From contig CACWLA010000003.1 of assembly GCA_902761665.1 (NCBI GenBank), forward strand, positions 156,503-220,502: a DNA stretch of 64,000 nucleotides, in the 5' to 3' direction. This document shows, piece after piece, positions 54,486 to 63,733 of this stretch. Numbering within the stretch: position 1 is the first letter of the stretch; every line of letters begins with the position of its first letter. The stretch comes from an uncultured Lachnospiraceae bacterium (GTDB taxonomy: Bacteria; Bacillota; Clostridia; Lachnospirales; Lachnospiraceae). The position numbers and the translations under genes are program-made. The notes beneath the pieces were generated by a model, which saw only the letters and a list, made by a program, of their open reading frames with translations, made no database searches and was not told the origin of the DNA.

Positions 54486-55046
54486 ATGGATGATGCAAAG
54501 ATCGTAGACATGTATTGGGACAGAAATGAAGACGCGATCGTATGCACGCAACAAAAATACGGTGCATATCTTCTTAAGATCGCCCGAAACATCCTGTCTG
54601 ATACACGGGACAGCGAAGAGTGCGTCAATGACACATACCTGGCCGCCTGGAATTCCATGCCCGAAAACAGGCCTCGAATACTGTCGACTTATCTGGGTAA
54701 GATCGTACGTCAGCTCTCCATCGACGTTTTCCGAAAAAAGACCAGTCAGAAACGCGGAGGTACGGAATACGCGCTGTCCTATGATGAACTGAATGAGGAT
54801 GTCTCATCCGGGCCGGAACCTTTGCAGGAGCTGGAAGCAAAGCAGCTAGCGGAGGCGATATCGGCTTTCCTGCGGGGACTTGATCAGGCGGAACGGGACG
54901 TATTTATCGGCAGGTATTATTTCTTCGATTCCGTACGTGAGATCGCGGGATACTGCAGAATCAGCGAATCCAATGCCAAAACCATGCTTTTCAGGCTCAG
55001 GAAGCAGCTGCGGGAATACTTGATCAAAGAAGGTTACGGGATATGA
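54486..55046 (+). CDS. ECF-family RNA polymerase sigma factor
   Basis: A 186 aa sigma-70-family factor. ATG 54486 (MDDAKIVDMYWDRNEDAI) matches the common N-terminus of this clostridial subgroup; an in-frame GTG 12 nt earlier is possible. Region 2 (about 10-75) includes YLLKIARNILSDTRDSEECVNDTYLAAWN and TYLGKIVRQLSIDVFRK; region 4 (about 118-178) includes FIGRYYFFDSVREIAGYCRISESNAKTMLFRLRKQL. Its stop overlaps the start of the next gene by 4 nt (ATGA), which pairs it with that membrane protein. Confidence 0.93.
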   Translation: MDDAKIVDMYWDRNEDAIVCTQQKYGAYLLKIARNILSDTRDSEECVNDTYLAAWNSMPENRPRILSTYLGKIVRQLSIDVFRKKTSQKRGGTEYALSYDELNEDVSSGPEPLQELEAKQLAEAISAFLRGLDQAERDVFIGRYYFFDSVREIAGYCRISESNAKTMLFRLRKQLREYLIKEGYGI

Positions 55047-56212
55047 AAACGGATCAGATCATAGATGCCATAGGCGAAATAGATGAGGAGCTGGTCGTGT
55101 CTGCGTTTGAAACCAGACAGGGCACGGAAACAGCTGTGCAGAAACAGACGGTAAATGACGGGGCGCCTGCAGGTCCAAAGAAAACGAAGAAAAAATGGTT
55201 GATCATCCCGGCTGCGCTGGCCGCGGTTTTTGCCCTGTTTCTGATCATCATGCCGGGGGGCATGGGCAGCACGACGAATCAGAAATATGTTGTTCCGATC
55301 AGTGATACCCAGATATATTTTACTTCTCATTCAACACGTTTCCGGCAGGAGGCGCTGTGCCTCTATGATACGGAAACCGGCAAGACCACGCGGATCCTAA
55401 ACAATACCATTGCGCTGAAGACTGCTTCGGGCATCATTGGTTTTAACCGTGCCGACGGCTCGATTTATAAGCTTTCCGGAGAGCAGGCGGAAAAGATAGG
55501 GGAAGCCAAGTCGGATATTAAATGGATGGACAACTATGCTTTTGCGGGGGATGAATTGTATTTTCTATATAGCGGGAAAGCGGTATGCAAGGAGAATATC
55601 AAAACCGGGCAGGTGACCGAACTGGTCAGACGAGAAAACAAGTTTGGCTATGTAAACGATCTGGGTATCAGCGGCGGGAAGGTATTTTATACTGATACCG
55701 GAGTCCCTGACGGTGAAGTCCGGCTGAATGTGTACACTGTGGATGATACGGGGCAGGAAACGAAGGTTTGTGAAATAAAAGCGGAAGACGGATCGGATTT
55801 TACAGGCGCGTATAAAGTGACGTACTTTGACGATTATCTGACGGTCAGCATCTTTGACGGCTTATTCATTATCGATGCAGAAACTCTTTCCTGCAGAAAG
55901 ATAAGAAATAAGGGGATCGGCAGCATTTCGCTGCATGACGGGAAACTGTATTTCACGGATGAGTACCTTTCAAACGAATATCTGTTATGCATCGATCCGG
56001 TTTCGGGAGAAGAGACGGCAGTTATGCCGGTAGGGAATGCCTACAGCATTGATCCGGTTTCGGGAGAAGAGACGACCACAACGACGGCACAGAATGTCTA
56101 CAACGGTTGGGGATTTTATGTCACAGGTAAAGGCTGTTTCTATGTAGATGTGAGAACCGGGCTTTATTACTGGCCGTTTGGCGCTGATCAGCCGGTACAT
56201 ATTGATAAATAA
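55043..56212 (+). CDS. Putative anti-sigma protein with beta-propeller-like outer domain
   Basis: A 389 aa protein coupled to the sigma gene. A short cytoplasmic part of about 50 residues (KTDQIIDAIGEIDEELVVSAFE) precedes a single membrane helix at about 52-69 (WLIIPAALAAVFALFLIIM). The long outer domain contains repeats of the type LYDTETGKTTRILN, FYLYSGKAVCKENIKTG..., giving a propeller-like or DUF5050-like look. This is the standard arrangement for an ECF anti-sigma that senses an outside signal, but sequence alone does not prove inhibition. Contains an internal 57 nt duplication near 55994. Confidence 0.75.
   Translation: MKTDQIIDAIGEIDEELVVSAFETRQGTETAVQKQTVNDGAPAGPKKTKKKWLIIPAALAAVFALFLIIMPGGMGSTTNQKYVVPISDTQIYFTSHSTRFRQEALCLYDTETGKTTRILNNTIALKTASGIIGFNRADGSIYKLSGEQAEKIGEAKSDIKWMDNYAFAGDELYFLYSGKAVCKENIKTGQVTELVRRENKFGYVNDLGISGGKVFYTDTGVPDGEVRLNVYTVDDTGQETKVCEIKAEDGSDFTGAYKVTYFDDYLTVSIFDGLFIIDAETLSCRKIRNKGIGSISLHDGKLYFTDEYLSNEYLLCIDPVSGEETAVMPVGNAYSIDPVSGEETTTTTAQNVYNGWGFYVTGKGCFYVDVRTGLYYWPFGADQPVHIDK
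55994..56074 (+). repeat. Internal direct repeat in the anti-sigma-like gene
   Basis: The same 24 nt starts at 55994 and 56051 (57 nt apart, 19 codons) and encodes DPVSGEET twice. In frame, so one propeller blade was probably lengthened or duplicated. Confidence 0.85.
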
Positions 56213-56245
56213 CGGCGATCCACATTCTTATAAGGAGGAAGAAAA

Positions 56246-56983
56246 ATGACACGGAAACGGATCATTTGTCTGCTGCTGGCAGCCGTAACACTCATTCCGC
56301 TTGCGGGCTGTCGGATGAACGACCGGGCATTCGAGAAGATCCTGAACGACCCGCGCAACACGGAGCAGGTCTGGACGGAACCGACGGTTCCCTCCTGTCC
56401 GGCTGAGTACGTAGCAACGGACGCATACGGCGGGGAGTATTCGACGCCGGAAGGCAATAAAAAAACTGAAGAACAATTCAAAAAATACATGGAGATCATG
56501 GAGAAGCTAAAGGCTTATCTCGAAGCTCATCCCGACGGAAAGCTGTACGCGCATTTTTCCGGCATACAGTATTACTACGGATGGCAGGATGTAACGATAA
56601 AGCTCGACGACATCGAAGATCCGGAACTGCTGCAGGAGCTGGAGGACGTTGGCATCAGCTGTGATTATCTGCTGGAGCAATGGCCTGGTTCGAAAGCCGC
56701 GGGCGAAGCAGCGGAAAAGCAGCTGAAGGAAGCTTATGCGGCGCTGCAGGCAAAGAAAGACCTGAATGATGAAGAAAAACTGCTCCTGACCAAGTATAAG
56801 CCGGAGATCGGGGCATACGATATGTTTTCCGGCGGGATACCCGTCACCTTAGAATGCGATACCCCCTGGTATCAGAGAAAAACGATGTACACGTCGATGG
56901 ACAAAGACAGGAACCTGGCCATCCAGCTCTTTTACCGCTATATCGGAAAGTACGAATTCATCATTTTCGGTTTTCCGGGATGA
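56246..56983 (+). CDS. Putative lipoprotein of unknown function
   Basis: A 245 aa lipoprotein with signal ending LAGC (Cys22). After about 45 disordered residues comes an alpha-helical, Glu/Lys-rich region (FKKYMEIMEKLKAYLEAHPDGKLYAHFSG..., AAEKQLKEAYAALQAKKDLNDEEKLLL). The C-terminus looks like part of a beta sheet (VTLECDTPWYQRKTMYTSMDKDRN...). SD AAGGAGGAAG precedes the ATG. It is 33 nt after the anti-sigma-like gene and so probably belongs to the same operon. No family recognised. Confidence 0.82.
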   Translation: MTRKRIICLLLAAVTLIPLAGCRMNDRAFEKILNDPRNTEQVWTEPTVPSCPAEYVATDAYGGEYSTPEGNKKTEEQFKKYMEIMEKLKAYLEAHPDGKLYAHFSGIQYYYGWQDVTIKLDDIEDPELLQELEDVGISCDYLLEQWPGSKAAGEAAEKQLKEAYAALQAKKDLNDEEKLLLTKYKPEIGAYDMFSGGIPVTLECDTPWYQRKTMYTSMDKDRNLAIQLFYRYIGKYEFIIFGFPG

Positions 56984-57028
56984 CGCAGCAAAATGATTAA
57001 TGAAGGAAGGCGTATTATTATCAAGGTA

Positions 57029-57103
57029 TGCTATAATGAGTGACTTTGAATAAAACAAAGAGCTGTTTGACTTCGAAAGTCAGGCAGCTCTTGCCATTCT
57101 TTT
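57029..57103 (+). ncRNA. Possible short hairpin transcript
   Basis: An extended -10 (TGC-TATAAT, 57029-57037) is followed 20 nt later by a long hairpin, AAGAGCTG..GACTT/AAGTC..CAGCTCTT (57058-57092), and a T-rich run. A short RNA of 55-65 nt could start and stop here, or the hairpin may simply end the lipoprotein transcript. Confidence 0.3.
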
Positions 57104-57121
57104 CTTATTACGCGGTGTTCC

Positions 57122-57271
57122 TCATTTTCTTTCATACATGATTTGTCCATTTGCGATATCTTCCGAATACGGCAGTTGTATGATATGATATCTATTACAG
57201 TAAACTAACACTGCATGGCTGACTGCTGTAATGCAAAGTCCGGCTGAAACAATTGCGATTCGTTTTCTCAT
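57122..57271 (-). CDS. Possible 49-aa membrane peptide
   Basis: Reading from the ATG at 57271 gives 49 aa: MRKR, a hydrophobic stretch (IAIVSAGLCITAVSHAVLVYC), then a polar tail ending MYERK. Only weak purine-rich sequence stands before the ATG. The length and membrane-like profile are plausible for a small peptide, but conservation is needed; it could be chance. Confidence 0.25.
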   Translation of the reverse strand: MRKRIAIVSAGLCITAVSHAVLVYCNRYHIIQLPYSEDIANGQIMYERK

Positions 57272-57388
57272 GGCTGATTTCTTTTCGTGTTACTTAACAT
57301 CTTCATCAAATCTTAATCTCGCTGCACCTTTTATTTTATCAGAGGCGGTATATAATGTATGCAAGAACAAAAACACGGAGGTTCTGCG

Positions 57389-57479
57389 ATGAAAAAAGAC
57401 TTATACTGCAGCAATCGTTCTGTGTGCGCTTCTGTCAAGTTGTTGTTCGGCTTGTACGAAAAAATTGAGACAAAAATAA
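57389..57479 (+). pseudogene. Frameshifted, truncated lipoprotein remnant
   Basis: After CGGAGG and ATG comes a run of six A. As written the frame gives MKKDLYCSNRS and no signal peptide. Removing one A gives MKKTYTAAIVLCALLSSCCSACTKK, a clear lipoprotein signal, which then stops 30 codons after the start. So this is the head of a lipoprotein gene broken both by a frameshift and by loss of the remainder. Confidence 0.6.
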
Positions 57480-57565
57480 AAAGGAAGAACCATCCCCATA
57501 GTAATTGTCCGGAATTATAATCCGGGCCATCGAACGATCTAATTTCAGGACAAGGGAAAGATCCT

Positions 57566-58741
57566 ATGAAAAAACTGACAATAATCTTTCAAGATCTGAT
57601 CTCTCTTATAAAGCATGAAAAAGTCAGCCTGCTGCTGATTCTGGCCTCGCTCGGACTCTCGGTCGGGGTCTCTTTATCTATGATCAGTTTTTTCTCATCG
57701 AATGTGGATGTCTTCCGGGATATGAAAACCGACAAAGCTACGTACCGTTTGTATTTCAGTGCGTCTTTTGACGATGAAACACCAATGGAGATCTTTGATC
57801 GCTTATTTTTGAGTGAGGATAGTCTGGTCGTTCGCGATGCCTATTATGCCGTAAGCTTTTCGACTTATCCTTCTTCCTCTCCCGAGACGATCAGCTACAC
57901 AAAGGACAGCAGCGAGACCGGATATGGAACCCAACCGCCGACTGCGCCGAATTATAACATCTCCTGGCGTTGCGTTTTTCCGGATGAGCGTCTGGCGCCG
58001 TTAGCGGATCGGCCGGAAGAGCCGGCACTGTCGGAAGGCCGTTGGTTTTCGCCGGAAGAAATAAAAACCGGTGCTGCAGTTGCCGTCGTAGGGCGGGATA
58101 ACTTCCCGGATGCAAAGATCGGAGACAGCATTATCGTTTTAGGAAGAGAAGTCCGCGTGATCGGCATCCGAAAGGAACGTAATACGCTGCCTTACGTACT
58201 GATGAGGCAGCTTTCCGGGAAAAAGCAAGGATTTTTCCCTAACAGTTTCGTCTGTGTTTTTGATAAACCTCTCTCTGAAGTACAGTTGGAGGAACTGGCA
58301 CGGTCCGGCATTACTGAGGACTGCCTGTTTGACATTAGAAAGAGCGGTTATTTCATCGAGATCGCAAGCATGCTGGCTGTGAGCGGCGGCATTTTTCTGC
58401 TGGCAGTTCTGAATGCGCTGGGGATGTTTAAGCATCTGATCTTAGCAGCGCGTTATCGCTTTATGGTACTGAAGGTCTGCGGAGCCGGCCAAAGCACGGT
58501 TTTCTGGGGCCTGTACCGGGCACCGTTGTTTATCAGTGCCCTCAGTAGTATTTGCGGAACTCTTCTCTACCGGCTGCTGCTGGAGCCCTGGATCATTGAT
58601 CAGTTTAAGTATGAAGCGCTTCCGTTCTGGCTGCTGTCAGCCGTTTGCGCCATCGTTTTGCTGTTATGTTTCCTGTGCCTTCTGCCGACAGTGCGTCGCG
58701 TGACGAAAGCGCAGCCGGCAGAGACTGCGCTCTGGAGGTAA
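57566..58741 (+). CDS. ABC exporter permease (FtsX/MacB-like), first
   Basis: A 391 aa permease: N-terminal membrane helix at about 21-43, an extracytoplasmic domain of about 220 residues, then three membrane helices at about 272-295, 315-345 and 358-380. This is the FtsX/MacB half-transporter layout. It is first of a three-gene unit with a second permease 4 nt downstream and an ATPase, probably an antimicrobial-peptide or lipid-type exporter. SD AAGGGAAAG precedes the ATG. Confidence 0.85.
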   Translation: MKKLTIIFQDLISLIKHEKVSLLLILASLGLSVGVSLSMISFFSSNVDVFRDMKTDKATYRLYFSASFDDETPMEIFDRLFLSEDSLVVRDAYYAVSFSTYPSSSPETISYTKDSSETGYGTQPPTAPNYNISWRCVFPDERLAPLADRPEEPALSEGRWFSPEEIKTGAAVAVVGRDNFPDAKIGDSIIVLGREVRVIGIRKERNTLPYVLMRQLSGKKQGFFPNSFVCVFDKPLSEVQLEELARSGITEDCLFDIRKSGYFIEIASMLAVSGGIFLLAVLNALGMFKHLILAARYRFMVLKVCGAGQSTVFWGLYRAPLFISALSSICGTLLYRLLLEPWIIDQFKYEALPFWLLSAVCAIVLLLCFLCLLPTVRRVTKAQPAETALWR

Positions 58742-58745
58742 AGCC

Positions 58746-59813
58746 ATGAAGCTTTTTCAATTAGTGTGCAGTGCGGTTTCACGTGATCTTTTCAAGAGGA
58801 TCCTTGTCAGTTTAGAGCTGATCGTCGGATTGGTTCTTTTATATCTCTGCACAGGGCTTCTGGAAAAATACCGCAGCATCGATCAATTAATGGAAAAATA
58901 TGCAGATATGGCAGCCGTAGAGCCAAACGATCCGGAGCAGATTGCCTATGCGCAGGCGCATGGCACACTCTTTGAAGCGACGGTTATGCTGACGGGAGAA
59001 AATGAAACCGGAGCACAAAGATTTTTCGGAGAGATCAACAGCCTGGCTTATTATCAGGCTGTTCCGATGGAATTGGCTGAAGGGACCTGGTTTGAAGCTG
59101 ACGTGCAGGATTGCCAGTATTTAGCGGTCGTTCCGTATTCCTTAAGAGGGCGCTTTCCCTGCGGACAGCGCTGTGAATTGTATTTTTTAGAAACCGGCCC
59201 CATTAGCACTTATGTTTGCGGGGTCATGCCTTCGGATTTAACTTTTGGCAACACCGGGGCTGTATATTTTGACGATACGAATTTGAGTATCTTGCTGTGT
59301 CCGACGGAGGCGGTCAGAGATTATACGGAAGGCAGACTTGCAAGCCATCGTTACGTCAAACTGGATGAGATCGATCCGGGAGCTCTGCGGGTGCTGGATA
59401 TTGACGCGGTCGCGCTGGTGAAGGATCTGATTCATGAAGGCAACCGCCAGAGTATGGCTGCGCCGGGGTTTTTATGCATTACCCTGCTGGTTTTGTTTGG
59501 CACCGCGCTACTGGGGGAAGTTTTCCTGTCGGCCAGAGAAAACGAAAAGGATTATGCTATCCGCTTTCTTTGCGGAGCAAGCGTCAGAAAAGCGGTCCTG
59601 ATACAAGGGGGTGTGAACATCGCCATCATCCTGATTCCGTATCTGCTCTCCCTGGTGGCTGCGTTCGCCCTGAAGATCCGGCTGTATTTGCACAGCACGC
59701 TGTGGCCATTGCTGGCCTTAACTATGGGCAGTGTAGTTCTGTCGTTTGTCCAATTGACAGCCCTGAGCCGGAAGAGCCCGGCGCAGATCATCGGAAGGAG
59801 GTTCCGGCAATGA
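58746..59813 (+). CDS. ABC exporter permease (FtsX/MacB-like), second
   Basis: A 355 aa permease of the same layout: a helix at about 17-40, an outer domain with paired Cys (CQYLAV, CGQRC), and three C-terminal helices at about 239-258, 290-312 and 320-340. The outer domain is unlike that of the first permease, so the pair probably forms a heterodimer. SD TGGAGGTAAAG; its stop overlaps the ATPase start (ATGA). Confidence 0.85.
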   Translation: MKLFQLVCSAVSRDLFKRILVSLELIVGLVLLYLCTGLLEKYRSIDQLMEKYADMAAVEPNDPEQIAYAQAHGTLFEATVMLTGENETGAQRFFGEINSLAYYQAVPMELAEGTWFEADVQDCQYLAVVPYSLRGRFPCGQRCELYFLETGPISTYVCGVMPSDLTFGNTGAVYFDDTNLSILLCPTEAVRDYTEGRLASHRYVKLDEIDPGALRVLDIDAVALVKDLIHEGNRQSMAAPGFLCITLLVLFGTALLGEVFLSARENEKDYAIRFLCGASVRKAVLIQGGVNIAIILIPYLLSLVAAFALKIRLYLHSTLWPLLALTMGSVVLSFVQLTALSRKSPAQIIGRRFRQ

Positions 59814-60493
59814 GTCTGATTCGTCTGGATCATTTAGAGAAATATTATAATAAGGGAAAGGAAACGCAGGTCCATGCCTTGAAGGGAGTTTCGCTGGAAA
59901 TAGAGAGCGGCGAGATGGTCGCGCTGATGGGCGTATCAGGCTCCGGAAAATCTACGCTGCTGCACATTTTGGGCTTTTTGGACAGTTTTGACGGGGGCCG
60001 GTATGATTTTGAAGGCGCCGGGACATCCTCGTTAAAGGCAGAGGAACTGGCACGGCTTCGGAACGAAAAGATAGGTTTTGTGATGCAGAATTTTGGCCTG
60101 ATCTTGCATCAAAACGCACTTCAGAACGTATCTCTGCCGCTGCTTTTGAACAAAAAGACAAAATATGCACGGATCCGTCCCCGGGCTTTGCGACTTCTGC
60201 AGGATCTGGGTATCGGTGAAAAAGCAGATGTTCCCGTCGATCAGCTTTCCGGCGGACAGCAGCAACGTGTCGCTATCGCCCGCGCTATTGCAAATAAACC
60301 GAAACTTTTATTGGCCGATGAACCGACCGGCGCATTAGATTCTCAAACGGCTGAAGAGGTCATGCAAATCTTTCATCGCCTGAATGAAGAGAAGGGAATG
60401 ACCGTGATCCTTGCAACACACGATCCGAGGATTGCCGCTGAATGCTCTCGAATCCTGTATTTGGAAGATGGAAGGATCAATGAAACACAATAA
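59810..60493 (+). CDS. ABC exporter ATP-binding protein (MacB/LolD type)
   Basis: A 227 aa ATPase. ATG 59810 is inside the stop of the second permease and follows AAGGAGG. Walker [10 protein letters not shown] at about 41-49, Q-loop VMQNFGL, signature LSGGQQQR and Walker [13 protein letters not shown], ending with the H-loop THDPR. It energises the two permeases. A second such system begins 500 nt further on, on the other strand. Confidence 0.94.
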   Translation: MSLIRLDHLEKYYNKGKETQVHALKGVSLEIESGEMVALMGVSGSGKSTLLHILGFLDSFDGGRYDFEGAGTSSLKAEELARLRNEKIGFVMQNFGLILHQNALQNVSLPLLLNKKTKYARIRPRALRLLQDLGIGEKADVPVDQLSGGQQQRVAIARAIANKPKLLLADEPTGALDSQTAEEVMQIFHRLNEEKGMTVILATHDPRIAAECSRILYLEDGRINETQ

Positions 60494-60587
60494 AGTAAGG
60501 CAGGGGGAGACAAAGGGGCTAGGAGCGGTGATCTACTACTCCCGTTCACATTTTGTAGAGAACTCCTTGTATCAATGGTTTCCGAGA

Positions 60588-60732
60588 CTATAAAATCGCC
60601 TCAGATGCTTCATCATAAGTGGTCGACGGCATAGGCTTTTTGAAGATGGTTGTGGCAACAGCGTTAATATGTGCCTTTTTATCAACCCTAGTGTCCCAAT
60701 GCATCTTGTAATTGGCGTGTATTTTGGTATAA
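60588..60732 (-). pseudogene. C-terminal gene fragment, family not identified
   Basis: On the minus strand a 47-codon open run ends at a TAG: YTKIHANYKMHWDTRV, then DKKAHINAVATTIFKK and a tail TYDEASEAIL. Stops lie just upstream in the same frame, and a start in another frame (MDNSAVIIPKYT) leads into it, which points to a frameshift. The text looks coding, but I do not recognise the family. Confidence 0.4.
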
Positions 60733-60768
60733 TAACAGCACTATTATCCATAGCAGTTTCTCGCCTCT

Positions 60769-60786
60769 GTTATCAACGCTGATAAC
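60769..60786. repeat. Short inverted repeat
   Basis: GTTATCA, ACGC, TGATAAC, followed at 60790 by another TGATAAC. Possibly an operator or recombination-site remnant. Confidence 0.4.
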
Positions 60787-60928
60787 AAAATGATAACACC
60801 GGCGATGATAGGCTGGATAATATGGATATATCAAATAATCAAAGGAACCACGAACAGGACAAACAATATTTCCTAAACGAAATCAGTTAAGTCCTGTCGA
60901 GTTATAGTAAGGCAGAGAATTACAAAAC

Positions 60929-60956
60929 GAGCGGTCTGTTCACCGGAACCGACCGC
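60929..60956 (-). terminator. Terminator of the large ABC permease gene
   Basis: GAGCGGTC and GACCGCTC arms with an inner GGTTCC/GGTGAACA part; on the minus strand the tail is GTTTTGT. Confidence 0.65.
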
Positions 60957-60967
60957 TCATTTATTTG

Positions 60968-63733
60968 TTATATGTTTTCTTCGCGGATCGCCTCGATGGG
61001 CGTCGTATGCTTCAGAAGCTGCAGCCCGTACAAGGTGCTGAGAACCATCAGAAGAAGGATAACGCCTGCGCCGAGCAGCAGTGCATTCCAGGGCGGCTGA
61101 AAACCGGAGGAAACGCCTCGGCTTGTCAGTTTCTCAAGGACAAAGCACAGTCCGATTCCCAGTGGTATCCCGAAAAGCAGGGCTCTCGCGCAGCTCCTGA
61201 TATTTTCCGCCGTCACCATGCGCAGCAGGTCCTTTCCGGTGAAGCCGATGCTCTGCAGGATCCCGAAATCCCGGCGTCTTAAGACGATATTCGTGGACAT
61301 CGTATAGAAAACATTGATGCCGCAGAGAAGGCTGATCAGGATCAGGAATCCTGACGCAATGCCCCGGATCATGGCTGCAATTCCTAACTGATTTACGGAA
61401 TCTTCCCGGTGATCGGTATAGACCAATAGCGGGTTCTCTTCAACCAGCGCTTTTAGTTTTGCCAGCAGCGAATAGTAATCCGGAAGGTTTCGGACACGGA
61501 TCTCCAGGGAGGCCCGGTCTTGCTCATCCGTCTGTCTGGAGAGCGGCATGACAAGAGAGATGCTCCGCAGATTGCCGCAGCCGTCGGGTGCTTTCTTCAG
61601 GTATTGCATCGGATGGATCCGCAGGTAAGGAAGATCCGCTTCTGCAGCAGGAGTTCCCGCCTCTCCCGTGGACATATTATAGTTTCGATAGACAACGTCA
61701 GCTATGCCGCTGTCGCCTTTCGCTTCCCATTCGAGCAGATAGGTCTTATTCCCTTTCTTCAGCAAAAGTTTTCCGTCATCAGTCGAAAGATATTCCGCCC
61801 ACTCAGGGGGCATGCTTTCTCCCGGCGGCGAAGTCAGTTCGTAAGGGATACCAAGCGTTATGCAAAGCATTTCTTCCGGAAATGAGCCAGCGCCATAACC
61901 TTCATATTTCACCGTGCGCCAGCCGCCTGTTTCATCCGGAACCGCAAACCCTCCGACTGAAAACGGCACGATCACGGCAAAGTAAGCGTCTCCGGTGAGA
62001 TACGGTTTAGGATCAATTCCCTCCGCCTTCAGCGCAGCCGCAAACACGCTGTCCTCAATATAAGTAACATGCACTTCTTCATAGCTGTACAGTGAAGAAT
62101 AATCTTTCTGCTCTGCAGTTCCCATATGTACAGCCCTGTATTCCTCCGGCAGATCGGAAGTCAGGAATGATGAATAATAATGCTCCGCGCTGCGCAGGAC
62201 TGAAAATGAAATCTCCGGTTCGGCACGCAGTTTTTCAAGGATCGACGGATCGATGCTTCCGCCTGCCGAATAAAGCGAAAAGTCAAAATCTTCCGTATAG
62301 GCATCAGCCTGTTTTTCCGCAAGACCTGCCAGGAAAACGGCCGGCAGGAACAAAATCAGACTGAAAGTCAGTGCTGCCGTGACTGCCCGGTATTTCTTTC
62401 CGGCAACGCGTTCATAGCGCGTGCCGACCCATCCGGGTATGCCCAGGAGGCGGGAGATGCGTCCGTTGCTGCTCCGTTTTTCCTCCCGGATCCGAACGTC
62501 CCGGTTCTGACGGATCGCTTCAAACGGAATGATGCGGGATGCCCGCCGGGCAGGACTGCTTACGGAAAGGAAAACTGTCAAGGCGCAGATCAAAGAGGCG
62601 GCGATCAGAGCCGTCGGAGACAGCCGGACAGATAAGGGTACACTTTCCCCAAACGTGAACTGGCGCATCAGTGTACCGTGATAACGCGCAAGCAGCCCTC
62701 CTGCACCGAGCACGCCGGCTGCGAGGCCTAACGGCAGCGCCGTCACAAGGAAGAACAGTGCTTCACGCCGCACGAGGGAGCGGATCTGCTTCGGTGTGGT
62801 CCCGATGCTGGAAAGCAGGCCGAATTCCCGCGTCCGCTCCGTCACCGACACAGAGAAAATGCTGCGGATAAGAACTGCGGAAAGCGCAGAGGCGATCAGG
62901 AGCGCTGCCAGGATAATGACAAACAGGATCACGGTACTTTGCCCTATCCCGCCTGTCCCATAGACCCGAAGAAGATCATCGTTCAGGAAAGACTTCTGGC
63001 CGTAATGTCTGGCCAGAACGGCTGCGGCATCTTTCGGTGCCGTCTTAAGGAAGAGCCGGTGCCAGAGCGTATCACCTTCCGCACCGTCCGCCAGTGTCAG
63101 CAGGCAGTAAGCACCCCAATCGTTCTCGTCGTCACTGTAGGCTTTATTGCGGGTGATCCCCACAATACGGTATTCCTGCGATTCGGTCTCATCCGGTCTG
63201 TACTGCTTGCTCCAGCCGTTTTCCTCGACTGTCTTTGTCTTCCGCAGATCAAAGAGGTCCAGGTTCACACTCTCCCCGATCTTCCAGGTTTTCCAGCCCT
63301 GCTGCAGACAGACAAGGTTGATCTGCTCGGGGATAAGGATCTCTGAACTGTTTTCCGGAAGACGCCCTTCTTTTAACGGAACGGTCATTTCTTTGAAAAA
63401 GGCACTGTCTGCTGCTGCCACCGGATAGGTGCTTCCCGGTGCAATCAGCTCGAACTGACTGAAATAACCCGTCACCCGCAGGTCAGTGACCCGCCGGATC
63501 AGGGGATCGTTCTTTGCTGCTTCCACCCCGACTTCATCCACAAAATCAGCGCTCACGAAGTAGTCGCCGGTCTCGTATTCCGTTCCCCGCCGCACGTAGT
63601 CCCAAAGGCTGTAAACCGTTGTTGTCAGGATCGTAAACATGGCCGCCGCCAGAAAAATGCCGCCAAGTGCGGCCAGGCTCCGCGTGCGGTTCCGACGAAT
63701 GTTCTGTCTGGTGAGCTGCGAGAGAATATTCAT
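60968..63733 (-). CDS. Large FtsX-family ABC exporter permease
   Basis: A 921 aa permease with two FtsX-like modules. Order: helix at about 20-42, outer domain of about 200 residues, three helices at about 265-395, a linker, helix at about 435-460, a second outer domain of about 330 residues, three final helices at about 790-905. The last residues ([12 protein letters not shown]) match the end of other permeases of this class (TTPIEAIRE), where the tail contacts the ATPase. Such proteins work with peptide-resistance or peptide-sensing ATPases; no two-component pair lies beside it in the window. It overlaps the upstream ATPase by 4 nt. Confidence 0.92.
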   Translation of the reverse strand: MNILSQLTRQNIRRNRTRSLAALGGIFLAAAMFTILTTTVYSLWDYVRRGTEYETGDYFVSADFVDEVGVEAAKNDPLIRRVTDLRVTGYFSQFELIAPGSTYPVAAADSAFFKEMTVPLKEGRLPENSSEILIPEQINLVCLQQGWKTWKIGESVNLDLFDLRKTKTVEENGWSKQYRPDETESQEYRIVGITRNKAYSDDENDWGAYCLLTLADGAEGDTLWHRLFLKTAPKDAAAVLARHYGQKSFLNDDLLRVYGTGGIGQSTVILFVIILAALLIASALSAVLIRSIFSVSVTERTREFGLLSSIGTTPKQIRSLVRREALFFLVTALPLGLAAGVLGAGGLLARYHGTLMRQFTFGESVPLSVRLSPTALIAASLICALTVFLSVSSPARRASRIIPFEAIRQNRDVRIREEKRSSNGRISRLLGIPGWVGTRYERVAGKKYRAVTAALTFSLILFLPAVFLAGLAEKQADAYTEDFDFSLYSAGGSIDPSILEKLRAEPEISFSVLRSAEHYYSSFLTSDLPEEYRAVHMGTAEQKDYSSLYSYEEVHVTYIEDSVFAAALKAEGIDPKPYLTGDAYFAVIVPFSVGGFAVPDETGGWRTVKYEGYGAGSFPEEMLCITLGIPYELTSPPGESMPPEWAEYLSTDDGKLLLKKGNKTYLLEWEAKGDSGIADVVYRNYNMSTGEAGTPAAEADLPYLRIHPMQYLKKAPDGCGNLRSISLVMPLSRQTDEQDRASLEIRVRNLPDYYSLLAKLKALVEENPLLVYTDHREDSVNQLGIAAMIRGIASGFLILISLLCGINVFYTMSTNIVLRRRDFGILQSIGFTGKDLLRMVTAENIRSCARALLFGIPLGIGLCFVLEKLTSRGVSSGFQPPWNALLLGAGVILLLMVLSTLYGLQLLKHTTPIEAIREENI

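Larger units (their letters stand above)
56984..57565. other. Gene-poor stretch of about 580 nt
   Basis: Holds a promoter-like site and hairpin near 57029-57100, a possible 49-codon ORF on the minus strand, and a frameshifted lipoprotein remnant. The A+T content is visibly higher than in the flanks. No family-level match and no tRNA or repeat-array structure was seen. Confidence 0.6.
60494..60967. other. Gene-poor stretch between two ABC units
   Basis: About 470 nt with no intact gene. It holds a C-terminal gene fragment on the minus strand (60588-60732), an inverted repeat GTTATCA-ACGC-TGATAAC (60769-60786) with a third TGATAAC nearby, and the terminator of the large permease gene. It looks like the scar of a lost mobile or accessory gene. 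Confidence 0.5.

Noticed and set aside
59474-59809. N-terminal extension of the ABC ATPase from 59474
   Set aside because: It overlaps the second permease in another frame; ATG 59810 with AAGGAGG gives the proper ATPase start.
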